DNA of 15,837 nt from Poriferisodalis multihospitum (GTDB taxonomy: Bacteria; Actinomycetota; Acidimicrobiia; Acidimicrobiales; Poriferisodalaceae): contig JAPYOI010000071.1 in NCBI GenBank assembly GCA_028278755.1, positions 1 to 15,837 of the forward strand, given 5' to 3'. The notes under the pieces are model-generated. The model worked only from the letters and a program-made list of their open reading frames with translations. It did no database searches and was not told the origin of the DNA. Each line of letters begins with the position of its first letter. The stretch's first letter is position 1. Below, in pieces: positions 7,036 to 14,161 of the stretch. The position numbers and the translations under genes are program-made.

Positions 7036-8304
7036 TTAGCTTGGCGAACTTATGGCACTGACCGCAACCGGGTCGTACGCGCCTTGTGCTGTCGCCATGC
7101 CCCGATGCCAGCGACGCGGTGTCGCGACGGCGGCTCGCGGGTAGTCCTCGAACATCCAGCGGGCGAATTGCCGGCGGGTCCATCCGGACCAGTCGACGGC
7201 TCGAAGCGAGAGTTCGGCCAGACGTTCGTGCGCCAGGACGCGGCTGAGCCCGCGCGCCAGCCGGTGATCCAGCGTGAACTCGGCTCGTGCCTCGCGCACG
7301 TAGCGAGCCGCCACGCTGTGCGGTGGGCCGCCGCGCGCAATCGCGGCTGCCGCCATGCGCCCCATTTGCAGGGCCTGGCCGATTCCCTCGCCGGTGAGCG
7401 GATCGGCGGCCGCAGCGGCGTCGCCGCACAGCAGTGTGCGACCTTGCGCCAGCTCCACCTCTCCCAGCCGTGCCGGTATCGGCCACGCCCGTGTCGGGCC
7501 GTCGGTTTGGTGAGGGCCGAGCACACTCGCGATGTGCTGGCGCTCGGTGAGGCCCGCCCAGATGGTGGCAATCTCGCTGCCCGCGAGCGTGCCCGCACCG
7601 CCAGCAGCGTTGTGGCCGCGGCGGTTTCGGGGCACCCCGAAGCCGACATTGACTCGCCCATCACCCAACGGGAACGACCAGGCGTAACCCGGCAGCAGGT
7701 CGGGCTCGAACCAGACCCACATGTCGCGCGCAGCGGGGCCGCTTGCGTGCAGATAGCCGCGAAACGCATGCCAATCGCCCCGGTAGCGATCTGGGCCGAT
7801 GCCGAGCGCTTTGCGCACGGCGGAATACACGCCGTCAGCAGCCACCACGAAGCGGGCTTGCACGACGCTGCCGTCGCTGAGCCGGACGGACGCCGAGCTC
7901 GCCCGCTCACCGGAGTCTTCGAAGCCGTCGAATGCGATGCCGAGACGCACGTCAGCCTGCGCTGCCGCCGCAAGGTCAACGAGCTCCGCATCCAGCTCGG
8001 TGCGCCGGCACACGCTCGCAAACTGCCCGCGCCCGTCGGGGAGGGGCAGCCTCATAACGCGCCCGCGCGGCGTGCGCACGCACGCAGATGCCACCGGCAT
8101 CCACGAGTTCATCCGCTCCGGCTGCAGGCCGAGTGATTCGAGCTCGCGCAGCGCGAGCGCTGTGAGGCCGTCGCCGCAGCACTTGTCGCGTCCTGGCGCC
8201 GCCCGATCGACGAGCATGGCACCGAGTCCCGCGCGCCGTGCCCACACGGCTGCGGATGCACCCGCCGGACCGGCACCGACGATCAAGACATCGACGATGG
8301 TCAT
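7036..8304 (-). CDS. Geranylgeranyl reductase family FAD-dependent oxidoreductase
   Basis: 422 residues from the ATG at 8302-8304, preceded by GAGAGG and placed 4 bases after the vanW-type stop. The frame is open 15 codons further up, but that part overlaps the upstream gene. The FAD motifs of this group are all present: GAGPAGASAAVWARRAG at 10-26 (dinucleotide fold), AADGVYSAVRKALG at 156-169 (DG motif) and LCGDAAAAADPLTGEGIGQA at 292-311 (GD motif with the GGR-type PLTGEGI). CCGDGLT near residue 42 matches the cysteine-containing segment common in archaeal and actinobacterial members. Relatives reduce isoprenoid chains in menaquinone (MenJ), archaeal lipids or chlorophyll. Menaquinone side-chain reduction is a reasonable guess, but no men gene lies nearby, so the substrate is unsettled. 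Confidence 0.9.
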   Translation of the reverse strand: MTIVDVLIVGAGPAGASAAVWARRAGLGAMLVDRAAPGRDKCCGDGLTALALRELESLGLQPERMNSWMPVASACVRTPRGRVMRLPLPDGRGQFASVCRRTELDAELVDLAAAAQADVRLGIAFDGFEDSGERASSASVRLSDGSVVQARFVVAADGVYSAVRKALGIGPDRYRGDWHAFRGYLHASGPAARDMWVWFEPDLLPGYAWSFPLGDGRVNVGFGVPRNRRGHNAAGGAGTLAGSEIATIWAGLTERQHIASVLGPHQTDGPTRAWPIPARLGEVELAQGRTLLCGDAAAAADPLTGEGIGQALQMGRMAAAAIARGGPPHSVAARYVREARAEFTLDHRLARGLSRVLAHERLAELSLRAVDWSGWTRRQFARWMFEDYPRAAVATPRRWHRGMATAQGAYDPVAVSAISSPS

Positions 8305-8308
8305 CCGC

Positions 8309-9106
8309 TCATGACCTCTCGGGCTCGCCGGTTTCGGTGACCCCACCATCCGTGGCGGACTGCCCGCCCTCGGCGTCGTGACCTTCCTCGCCGGTGCTGC
8401 CGGTTCCGCCGGTGTCGTCAGGCTCGGTCGAGCCGCCCTCGCCCTGGGCTGCGTCGCCTTCGCCGGATTCCGTCCCTTCGTCGGCTCTCAGCGTGCTCAG
8501 ATCGACACCGAGACAGGGATCGTCGGGATAGCGCGGCAGTTCCGAGTCGCGCTCGCCGGGCTGTTCAACGCATTCGAGCGGCGGGCACTCCACGATCGAC
8601 CCGTCTGCCCGCTCGCTGCCGTCTTCGACCAGCTCTGGCTCAGCCCCTTCGGCATCGGCAGTGCCGGAAGCATCCTCCAGCGCCTCGCCGTCGGCCGCCG
8701 GTCCGTCGCCCGGTGCATCCGAGGGTGCCAGCAGCGGATCCATGCACTGCCGCGGCACCGAACGCGCACCGTCGCAGTCGCGCCCTTCTTCGGGCCGGTA
8801 GCGGGCATGGAATGTGTCCGTGTCGACGGTGCCATCCGAGAACACCCGTGTCCGCTCTGTGCGGACCCGTCGGCAGAATTCCTGCATTTCCTCCTCGGGC
8901 TCGCCAATGGTCACCTGAACATTGCGCGTGGAGTACAGCTCGACGGTTATCGACGTGTCGGTGTATGTCGGCCAGATGAGCACGCCGTACGGCGTGGGAT
9001 TGGTGAACTTCAGATCGGGCTTCGGGTACGAAATGGTGGGATCCAAGCCGAACGGGTAACGGCTCAGGTACAGCGAGTGCGTTTTCTTCGGTTCGCCGGC
9101 CGACAT
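8309..9106 (-). pseudogene. 3' fragment of the broken vanW-type gene, with acidic C-terminal tail
   Basis: This frame carries the second half of the VanW domain: HSLYLSRYPFGLDPTISY, then PDLKFTNPTPYGVLIWPT and TDTSITVELYSTRNVQV. Homology begins at H10 (codon 9077-9079). The first nine residues, including the nominal ATG at 9106, are the out-of-frame reading of the 5' fragment's GRRTEEN segment, so this is probably not a real start. After about residue 70 comes a long tail rich in Glu, Asp, Gly, Ser and Thr with scattered cysteines, likely disordered and extracellular. The tail runs to a TGA 4 bases before the flavoprotein gene. An intact open tail of over 500 bases suggests the frame change is recent or is a sequence error. 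Confidence 0.75.
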
Positions 9107-10334
9107 GTCCGTTCAGCGAGAGGCTCTGGCCGGGCTCGACCATCGCGCCGCGCATCAGCTCCGCGAAACGGTGGATGTTCTCGACGCGTCCTTGGCAGCA
9201 CGCATGCTTCGTGGTGAAGGTGCCGACGAGCTCGATGATGCCCAGCGCTTCCAGGTGCGCCTGCTCCTCCCGGCTCACCGCAGGGCGCGACGGCAGCGCC
9301 AGTGGTCCTTCGATGCGCGCCAGCAGCGCTTCCTCGATCAGGGTGCCGACATCGTCCGCACAGCACGCGACGCTGCCATCGCTCGCCACCACCGTCGGCA
9401 CGCCGCTGGCAACGGCCATCGCGCCGGTGGTGAAGGGTGCCGATGCTGCGGCAAATGCTTCCTCGAGGTACGGCCCGACCTGCGCATGATCGAAAGCGAT
9501 CTCCGGGGGTGTTGCCCCGGGGTCGAGCCGGAGCCAGCCAGCGATTGTTTCGATGGTGAGGTCGTGGGTTGCTTCGCCGTACGCCACGAGCAGGCTTCGC
9601 CCGTAGTTCTGGTGTGCCGCATTGACGGCCTGCTGCAATTCGGGTGTGTACGGGATCGGTTCGCTCTGCGTCAGCTCTGCGGCGATCTCGATGCGGGTGA
9701 ACGAGCGTGCGATGCCCTCGAGCACCTGGTCGACGATGGCATCTGCGTCGACGACCTGACCGGGCAGGCCGAGGTCGACCGCCAGCGTGTCATTGACGAC
9801 GACCACCGATGGGGGAGTCGCCGTGACACCGAGGTCAGTGGCGTTGGCCAGCACGGCTCGAGCCCTCGACCGATCGACGAGGTACCGGCGCTCGGTGAAC
9901 TGGGGGTCTGTGGACCACCCAACCCACGACTCAGCGCTTCCGCCGGTTTCTTCGGCATCGCCCGCTCGCAGCTCCCGAACGGCCCCGAACGTGGCGTCTC
10001 GCTCCAGCGCAATGCCGAGGTCGGCCACCGTGAGCGTCTGCTCGCCGGTGTCGGTGCGCACGACGACAGGCGTGGCCGCCAGCTCCGCTGCGAGCGCGGC
10101 GATCCGCAAGTGCACAGTGTCGGGGCTCACTTGGGTCGGCGTGCCTGGAGCTGTCGTGGGAATGACGATTGGCGTACTGGTAGCCGCAGGCGCGGCTGAC
10201 GTCGTCGGAGCAGTCGGAGGGGGAGCGTCATCCGAGTTCCGGATCGCCAACACAGCCGTCCCACCGATGGACGCGGCCAGGATGGCGGCCGCCGTGATGA
10301 TCGACCAGCGAGGGGCCCACGTCGGCCAGTGCAC
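8640..10334 (-). pseudogene. 5' fragment of a vanW-type envelope protein, disrupted by a deletion and frame change
   Basis: The GTG start is followed by a membrane anchor (residues 11-31), a Pro/Thr-rich linker, and two regions resembling the PG_binding_4 modules that often precede VanW domains (about 90-215 and 245-345). The VanW domain starts at GTFTTKHACCQGRVENIH (371-388) and runs through MVEPGQSLSLNGHVGRRTEEN (to N418, about 9081). At that point homology stops and the frame continues as unrelated sequence to 8640. The family normally continues for roughly 40 or more residues, including the invariant GGGVCQ/GGGVSQ core, before HSxYISRYP. Here that stretch is absent and the remainder resumes one base later in another frame. 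VanW proteins are wall-associated and their exact role is unknown. No Shine-Dalgarno precedes the GTG, but TACGAT lies 8 bases upstream. Confidence 0.8.
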
Positions 10335-10342
10335 GAGGGTTG

Positions 10343-10348
10343 ATCGTA
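10343..10348 (-). promoter_or_regulatory. Possible -10 box of a leaderless or short-leader promoter for the vanW-type gene
   Basis: On the minus strand TACGAT fits TANNNT and is followed by 8 bases and the GTG start at 10334, with no Shine-Dalgarno between. This is the same layout as before the LLM gene. There is no clear -35. The 144-base spacer 10335-10478 otherwise shows only the Shine-Dalgarno of the next gene and no strong plus-strand promoter. Confidence 0.3.
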
Positions 10349-10459
10349 CGGGTCACTTGCGGGCTGCGGGCGGCGCGTCGAGCGTGCGATACTCCGAGCC
10401 GTCATCACCGCATACGAGGCTGTGCGGCGGCGCCGAGTAAGGCCCGTCGTCGGCAAGTG

Positions 10460-10468
10460 GGAAGGGAT
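10460..10468 (+). promoter_or_regulatory. Shine-Dalgarno that sets the start of the SDR gene at 10479
   Basis: GGGAAGGGA ends 10 bases before the ATG at 10479-10481. It supports starting at MSKLCEGRVV instead of the in-frame ATG at 10422, whose extra 19 residues are arginine-rich and not part of the SDR fold. Confidence 0.5.
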
Positions 10469-10478
10469 TCACAACATC

Positions 10479-11396
10479 ATGAGCAAGCTGTGCGAAGGTC
10501 GGGTCGTCATCGTGACCGGAGGTGCCCGGGGCATCGGGCGTGAGCACTGCCTGATGCTCGCCGAGCACGGCGCGAAGGTGGTCTGCAACGACTTGGGCGG
10601 TGCGCGCGACGGCACCGGCGCCGACATCGGCCCCGCCGACGAGGTCGTCAACGAGATCGCAGCGATGGGCGGCGAGGCGGTGGCGAACGGCGACGATGTC
10701 TCCGACTGGGAAGGCGCCCAGCGCCTCGTGAATCAGGCCATCGAGACCTTCGGCGACCTGCATGGCGTCGTGAACAACGCCGGCATCCTGCGCGACCGGA
10801 TGCTGGTGAACATGACCGAGGCCGAATGGGATGCGGTGATCAAGGTTCACCTCAAGGGCACGTTTGCTCCGGCGCGCTGGGCCAGTTCCTACTGGCGGGA
10901 GAAATCGAAGGCCGGCGAGCAGGTGAACGCATCGATCGTGAACACGACATCGGTGTCAGGCATCTACGGCAATCCGGGCCAGACCAACTACGGCGCCGCG
11001 AAGATGGGCATTGCGGCGTTCACGATCATCGCCGCGCGTGAACTGGCGCGCTATGGCGTGCGGGTGAACGCAGTGGCGCCAGGCGCGCTCACGCGCATGA
11101 CCGAGGACCTGGGCATGGGCGAAGCCTCCGAGGAAGACCAAGCCATGATGCACCCCCGCTATATCGCGCCGATTGTCACCTGGCTGTGCTCGGAAGAAGC
11201 AGCCGGCGTGTCCGGCCGTGTATTCGAGGCCTCCGGACGCATGCTGGCGATTGCCGAGGGCTGGGAGCGCGGCCCCACCATCGACGCCATCGACGACCCG
11301 ACGAAGATCGGCGATGCAGCCCGACAGCTCGTGCGCGATGCCCGCCTCAACAGCGGCATGAGCGGCGCGCCGGCCGACGGCGGCGTGGCCGACTGA
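10479..11396 (+). CDS. SDR dehydrogenase resembling the 3-hydroxyacyl-CoA dehydrogenase domain of multifunctional enzyme 2
   Basis: 305 residues. Classical short-chain dehydrogenase landmarks are TGGARGIG at 13-20 for cofactor binding, VNNAGILRDR at 98-107, and the catalytic S158, Y171 and K175. The segments CNDLGGARDG, GILRDRMLVNMTEAEWDAVI, SGIYGNPGQTNYGAAK and RYIAPIVTWLCSE closely follow the dehydrogenase domain of peroxisomal MFE-2 (HSD17B4), which oxidises (3R)-hydroxyacyl-CoA with NAD. The C-terminal extension (about 250-305) corresponds to the start of the MFE-2 interdomain linker. The following gene encodes the matching hydratase, 52 bases away, so a beta-oxidation or steroid/fatty acyl-CoA module is likely. 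The chain-length or ring preference cannot be read from sequence. Confidence 0.93.
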   Translation: MSKLCEGRVVIVTGGARGIGREHCLMLAEHGAKVVCNDLGGARDGTGADIGPADEVVNEIAAMGGEAVANGDDVSDWEGAQRLVNQAIETFGDLHGVVNNAGILRDRMLVNMTEAEWDAVIKVHLKGTFAPARWASSYWREKSKAGEQVNASIVNTTSVSGIYGNPGQTNYGAAKMGIAAFTIIAARELARYGVRVNAVAPGALTRMTEDLGMGEASEEDQAMMHPRYIAPIVTWLCSEEAAGVSGRVFEASGRMLAIAEGWERGPTIDAIDDPTKIGDAARQLVRDARLNSGMSGAPADGGVAD

Positions 11397-11448
11397 ACCG
11401 TACGCTCCAAGAACCCGCACACCACAAGAACAAGAGAGGCCATCAATC

Positions 11449-12330
11449 ATGGGACTCAATCCGGAAGCAGTCGGCGCCACCGGCACACCGACCAAGCGGT
11501 CGTGGACTTTCCGCGATTCGCTGCTGTATGCCGTCGGCATCGGCGCCGGCGCGGAGGATCCGTTCGGATCCGAGCTGGAGTTCACCACCCACAACTCCAA
11601 GGACATCGCCCACCAGGCGTTCCCGACCCAGGGCGTTGTCATCGGATTCGGCGCCGGCGGTGCCATGGCCAATGCCGGTGATCTCGACTGGGGCAAGCTG
11701 CTGCACGGCAGTCAAGGGATCACCGTGCATCAGCCGATCCCGACCGAGGGATCCGTCGAGATCACCGATCGCATTGCTGGTATGTGGGACAAGGGCGAGG
11801 GCCGCAACGCCATCATCGACACCGAGGCCAGCGCGGTCGATCCTGATTCCGGCGACGTCATCTTCGAGCTTCGGAGCTCGGTGGTGATCCGCGGCTCAGG
11901 CGGTTTCGGGGGCGAGGCGGGCAGCACTGCGCCGCTGGTCAGCGCGCCCGACCGCGACCCCGACTACGAGATCTCGTACCAGACCCGCCCCGATCAGGCC
12001 CTCACCTACCGGCTGAGCGGCGACTACAACCCGCTGCACAGCGACCCGTGGTTCGCGACCGAGCTCGCAGGCTTCCCCAAGCCGATCCTGCACGGCCTGT
12101 GCACCTATGGCTTCACCGGCAGGGCGCTGCTGCACACCCTGTGCGAGGGCGATCCCGCCCGCTTCCGGTCAATGGACTCGCGGTTCTCTGCACCGGTGTT
12201 TCCCGGTGACGAGTTGACCATCCAGGTGTGGGATGACGGCGAGGGCCGTGCGATCTACCGCACGGTCGCCCAGAAGGGCACCGACGAGCAGCGCGTGGTC
12301 ATTGACAACGGCCTGTGCACCTACGACTGA
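11449..12330 (+). CDS. MaoC-type enoyl-CoA hydratase 2 (double hot-dog)
   Basis: 293 residues, the normal size for a two-hot-dog hydratase 2. The second half holds the hydratase 2 motif YRLSGDYNPLHSDPWFAT with catalytic D192 and H197 and N194, followed by PILHGLCTYGFTGRALL. The N-terminal half (about 20-145) is the degenerate first hot-dog, with FRDSLLYAVGIGAG and a central HQPIPTEG that match the R-specific hydratase domain of MFE-2. It hydrates trans-2-enoyl-CoA to (3R)-hydroxyacyl-CoA, the substrate of the SDR encoded just upstream. An AGAGAGG-like purine stretch (GAGAGG around 11433-11438) precedes the ATG. It converges with nucS, with 12 bases between the stops and no convincing terminator. 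Confidence 0.94.
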   Translation: MGLNPEAVGATGTPTKRSWTFRDSLLYAVGIGAGAEDPFGSELEFTTHNSKDIAHQAFPTQGVVIGFGAGGAMANAGDLDWGKLLHGSQGITVHQPIPTEGSVEITDRIAGMWDKGEGRNAIIDTEASAVDPDSGDVIFELRSSVVIRGSGGFGGEAGSTAPLVSAPDRDPDYEISYQTRPDQALTYRLSGDYNPLHSDPWFATELAGFPKPILHGLCTYGFTGRALLHTLCEGDPARFRSMDSRFSAPVFPGDELTIQVWDDGEGRAIYRTVAQKGTDEQRVVIDNGLCTYD

Positions 12331-12342
12331 TCTGCGACAGCG

Positions 12343-13002
12343 CTAGAACAGCTTGAGAGTGTCGCTGGTGATGCCGCGCAGCTCGTCGTAGTCGAGCACG
12401 ACACAACGGATGCCCCGATCGGCCGCGAGCACACGCGCTTGGGGCTTGATCTCCTGCGCGGCGAAGACGCCGCTCACGGGCGCCAGGCGGGCATCCCGGT
12501 TCAGGTACTCGAGATAGCGGCACAGCTGCTCGACCCCGTCGATCTCGCCCCGTCGCTTGATCTCCACGGCCAGCGTCGCGCCGTCGCGGCCGCGGCACAG
12601 CAGATCCACGGGACCGATGTCGGTCGGATACTCGCGCCGCACCAGCTCCGCGCCGTCGGCCAGCGTCTCGGGATGCGCGGCCACCAGTTCTTGCAGATGG
12701 GCTTCGACGCCGTCCCGCTCGAGGCCGGGATCGATGCCCATGTCATGGGCGGTGTCGCTGATCACCTCGGCGAGGCGGATCTCGAGACGCTCGCCCTTGT
12801 CGTTCGTGACGCGCCACAGATCGGGTTCGCAGACGAGCCGGTTGGGTGCATTCATCCAGTTCAGCGGCTTGTAGGCACCACCGTCGGCATGAATGGCCAC
12901 GCATCCGTCGGCCTTCACCATGATCAGTCGGACGGCCTCGGGCAGGTGCGCGTCAAGCCGTCCCGAGTAGTCGACCGTGCAGCGTGCGATGACGAGGCGC
13001 AC
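12343..13002 (-). CDS. nucS: Endonuclease NucS/EndoMS (non-canonical mismatch repair)
   Basis: 219 residues that follow mycobacterial NucS almost block for block: RLVIARCTVDYSGRL at the start, KADGCVAIHADGGAYKPLNW, DPGLERDGVEAHLQ, VRREYPTDIGPVDLLCR and AVEIKRRGEIDGVEQLCRYL. Catalytic positions of the RecB-like nuclease fold are D133, E147 and K149. The C-terminal LKLF matches the short tail that in relatives contacts the sliding clamp. NucS cuts both strands at mismatches and replaces MutS/MutL in many actinobacteria and archaea. The start is a GTG, the only usable one, because an in-frame TGA (the stop of the upstream metallo-hydrolase) lies 3 bases before it. That layout suggests coupled translation with the upstream gene. 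Confidence 0.97.
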   Translation of the reverse strand: MRLVIARCTVDYSGRLDAHLPEAVRLIMVKADGCVAIHADGGAYKPLNWMNAPNRLVCEPDLWRVTNDKGERLEIRLAEVISDTAHDMGIDPGLERDGVEAHLQELVAAHPETLADGAELVRREYPTDIGPVDLLCRGRDGATLAVEIKRRGEIDGVEQLCRYLEYLNRDARLAPVSGVFAAQEIKPQARVLAADRGIRCVVLDYDELRGITSDTLKLF

Positions 13003-13005
13003 AGC

Positions 13006-14025
13006 TCAAGCAGCGTCGGTCAGCTCGTAGTTCGAGGTGAGCTTGGGTTCGCCCCCATCGTTGCCGTCTGCGTCGAGCACCCGGGCGCGACCGCTCTCGA
13101 CGAGATGGAGCATGTGCGCGTAGACCGAGCTCGCCGCGGGATACCACAGCCGCTTGTCGTAGGCCTCGTACATCTTCGGCACGAAGTCCGCGATACGGCA
13201 CGGTCCCGGCCGGAGGTGCTCGATGATCTGCTGCTCGCGGTCGCTGCGGTGCGCGATGAACGAGCGCACGTATGCCGTGGGTTCGGGAATCGGAGGGCCG
13301 TGGGTCGGCCAGTACCGCTCGTGGTCGAATTCGAGCAGCTTCGCCAGCGAGTCGAGGTAGTCCTGCATGGAGCCGTCGGGAGGCCCCACGACGCTCGTTG
13401 CCCAGCCCATGACGTGGTCGCCCGAGAAGAGCGAGTTCTCCTCGAGCAGCTCGTAGCACAGGTGGTTCGAGCAGTGACCCGGCGTGTGCACCGCACGCAG
13501 TGTCCAGCCGTCACCGGCCACGATGTCGCCGTCGACCAGCGCGACATCGGGGACGAACCCGGTATCGGCGCCTTCCCGCTTCAGTTCCTCGGGCAGTTCG
13601 TCGAACTCGGCCTGGTACTTCTCCTGCTCCTCCGCGCTGATGTAGCCGGAGAAGTCGACACGATCGTCGGGATCGAGCTTCCACACGCTGGCGTGCGGGC
13701 CGTAGCCGTAGCTGAGGGCGCCGGTGGCGGCGACCAGATCACCCGTGAGGGGCGAGTGATCGCTGTGGGTATGCGTCACGAGAGCAGCACCGACCGTCTC
13801 GCCGGGCTCGAGTGCCGCAAGGACGTCGTCGAGATGGCTCGCGAGCGGTGGGCCTGCGTCGATCACGGCGACCTCGCCGCGCCCGATGATGTAGGTGCCG
13901 GTGCCGCGGTAGGTAAACGGCGTCGGGTTCTTGCAGATGACGCGACGGATCATCGGCGACACTTGGTCGCAGGCGCCATAGTCGAACTCGCCCAGATCTC
14001 GATAGTGCTCGATGGTCACCGGCAT
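13006..14025 (-). CDS. Metallo-beta-lactamase fold hydrolase, LACTB2-like with winged-helix C-terminus
   Basis: 339 residues. Zinc ligands of the MBL fold are H85, H87, D89 and H90 (THTHSDH), H184 (HTPGHCSNH), D203 (FSGDHVMGW) and H242 (PTHGPP). The C-terminal part (about 260-315) fits the winged-helix domain of LACTB2-type proteins, some of which act as single-strand endoribonucleases; others in the family are thioesterases or hydrolases of unknown substrate. A polar insertion (about 116-166, including ISAEEQEKYQAEF) between the second and third metal blocks makes it longer than LACTB2. GGAG lies 6 bases before the ATG. It is followed after 3 bases by nucS. A nucleic-acid role is tempting because of nucS but is only inferred. 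Confidence 0.9.
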   Translation of the reverse strand: MPVTIEHYRDLGEFDYGACDQVSPMIRRVICKNPTPFTYRGTGTYIIGRGEVAVIDAGPPLASHLDDVLAALEPGETVGAALVTHTHSDHSPLTGDLVAATGALSYGYGPHASVWKLDPDDRVDFSGYISAEEQEKYQAEFDELPEELKREGADTGFVPDVALVDGDIVAGDGWTLRAVHTPGHCSNHLCYELLEENSLFSGDHVMGWATSVVGPPDGSMQDYLDSLAKLLEFDHERYWPTHGPPIPEPTAYVRSFIAHRSDREQQIIEHLRPGPCRIADFVPKMYEAYDKRLWYPAASSVYAHMLHLVESGRARVLDADGNDGGEPKLTSNYELTDAA

Positions 14026-14065
14026 CGGCTGCTCCAGGTCGGGTCGGAACGCGTGCGTGACGGTC

Positions 14066-14071
14066 TAGCAT
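14066..14071 (+). promoter_or_regulatory. Possible -10 box for the PEP-utilizer-like gene
   Basis: TAGCAT fits TANNNT. A start about 7 bases downstream would put the 15-bp hairpin at 14085-14124 at the very 5' end of the transcript, ahead of the Shine-Dalgarno GGGAGGG at 14152-14158. No good -35 is visible, so confidence is low. Confidence 0.25.
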
Positions 14072-14084
14072 CACATCACGGCCT

Positions 14085-14124
14085 GGCCGGGCAGCCGCCA
14101 TGAGGGGGAGGCGGCTGCCCGGCC
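14085..14124. repeat. Perfect 15-bp inverted repeat (hairpin) in the divergent 14026-14161 spacer
   Basis: GGCCGGGCAGCCGCC at 14085-14099 is the exact reverse complement of GGCGGCTGCCCGGCC at 14110-14124, with a 10-base loop (14100-14109, ATGAGGGGGA). Such a GC-rich stem is very stable in RNA and far beyond chance for this window. It lies between two genes that point away from each other, so it is not an ordinary terminator, and neither side has a T-run. It could be a leader hairpin acting on the gene at 14162, a protein-binding dyad between divergent promoters, or one copy of a dispersed genomic repeat. Confidence 0.85.
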
Positions 14125-14161
14125 CGCTGTGCTTTCACGTTCAGCACCGTCGGGAGGGAAC

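Noticed and set aside
8640..9080. Continuation of the vanW 5' frame past 9080 as a genuine C-terminus.
   Set aside because: The sequence after residue 418 is His/Arg/Cys-rich shadow of the other frame, which carries the VanW homology.
9070..9090. Programmed ribosomal frameshift in the vanW gene.
   Set aside because: A frameshift would not explain the missing block of 40 or more conserved residues, and no slippery run is visible.
12334..12365. GCGACA/TGTCGC between the convergent hydratase and nucS genes as a terminator.
   Set aside because: The stem is 6 bp with a 20-base loop and no T-run, so it is not convincing.
12439..14103. A 554-codon open frame on the plus strand opposite nucS and the metallo-hydrolase.
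   Set aside because: Both minus-strand genes are recognised with catalytic motifs. The opposite frame has no recognisable domain and arises because GC-rich codon use removes stops.
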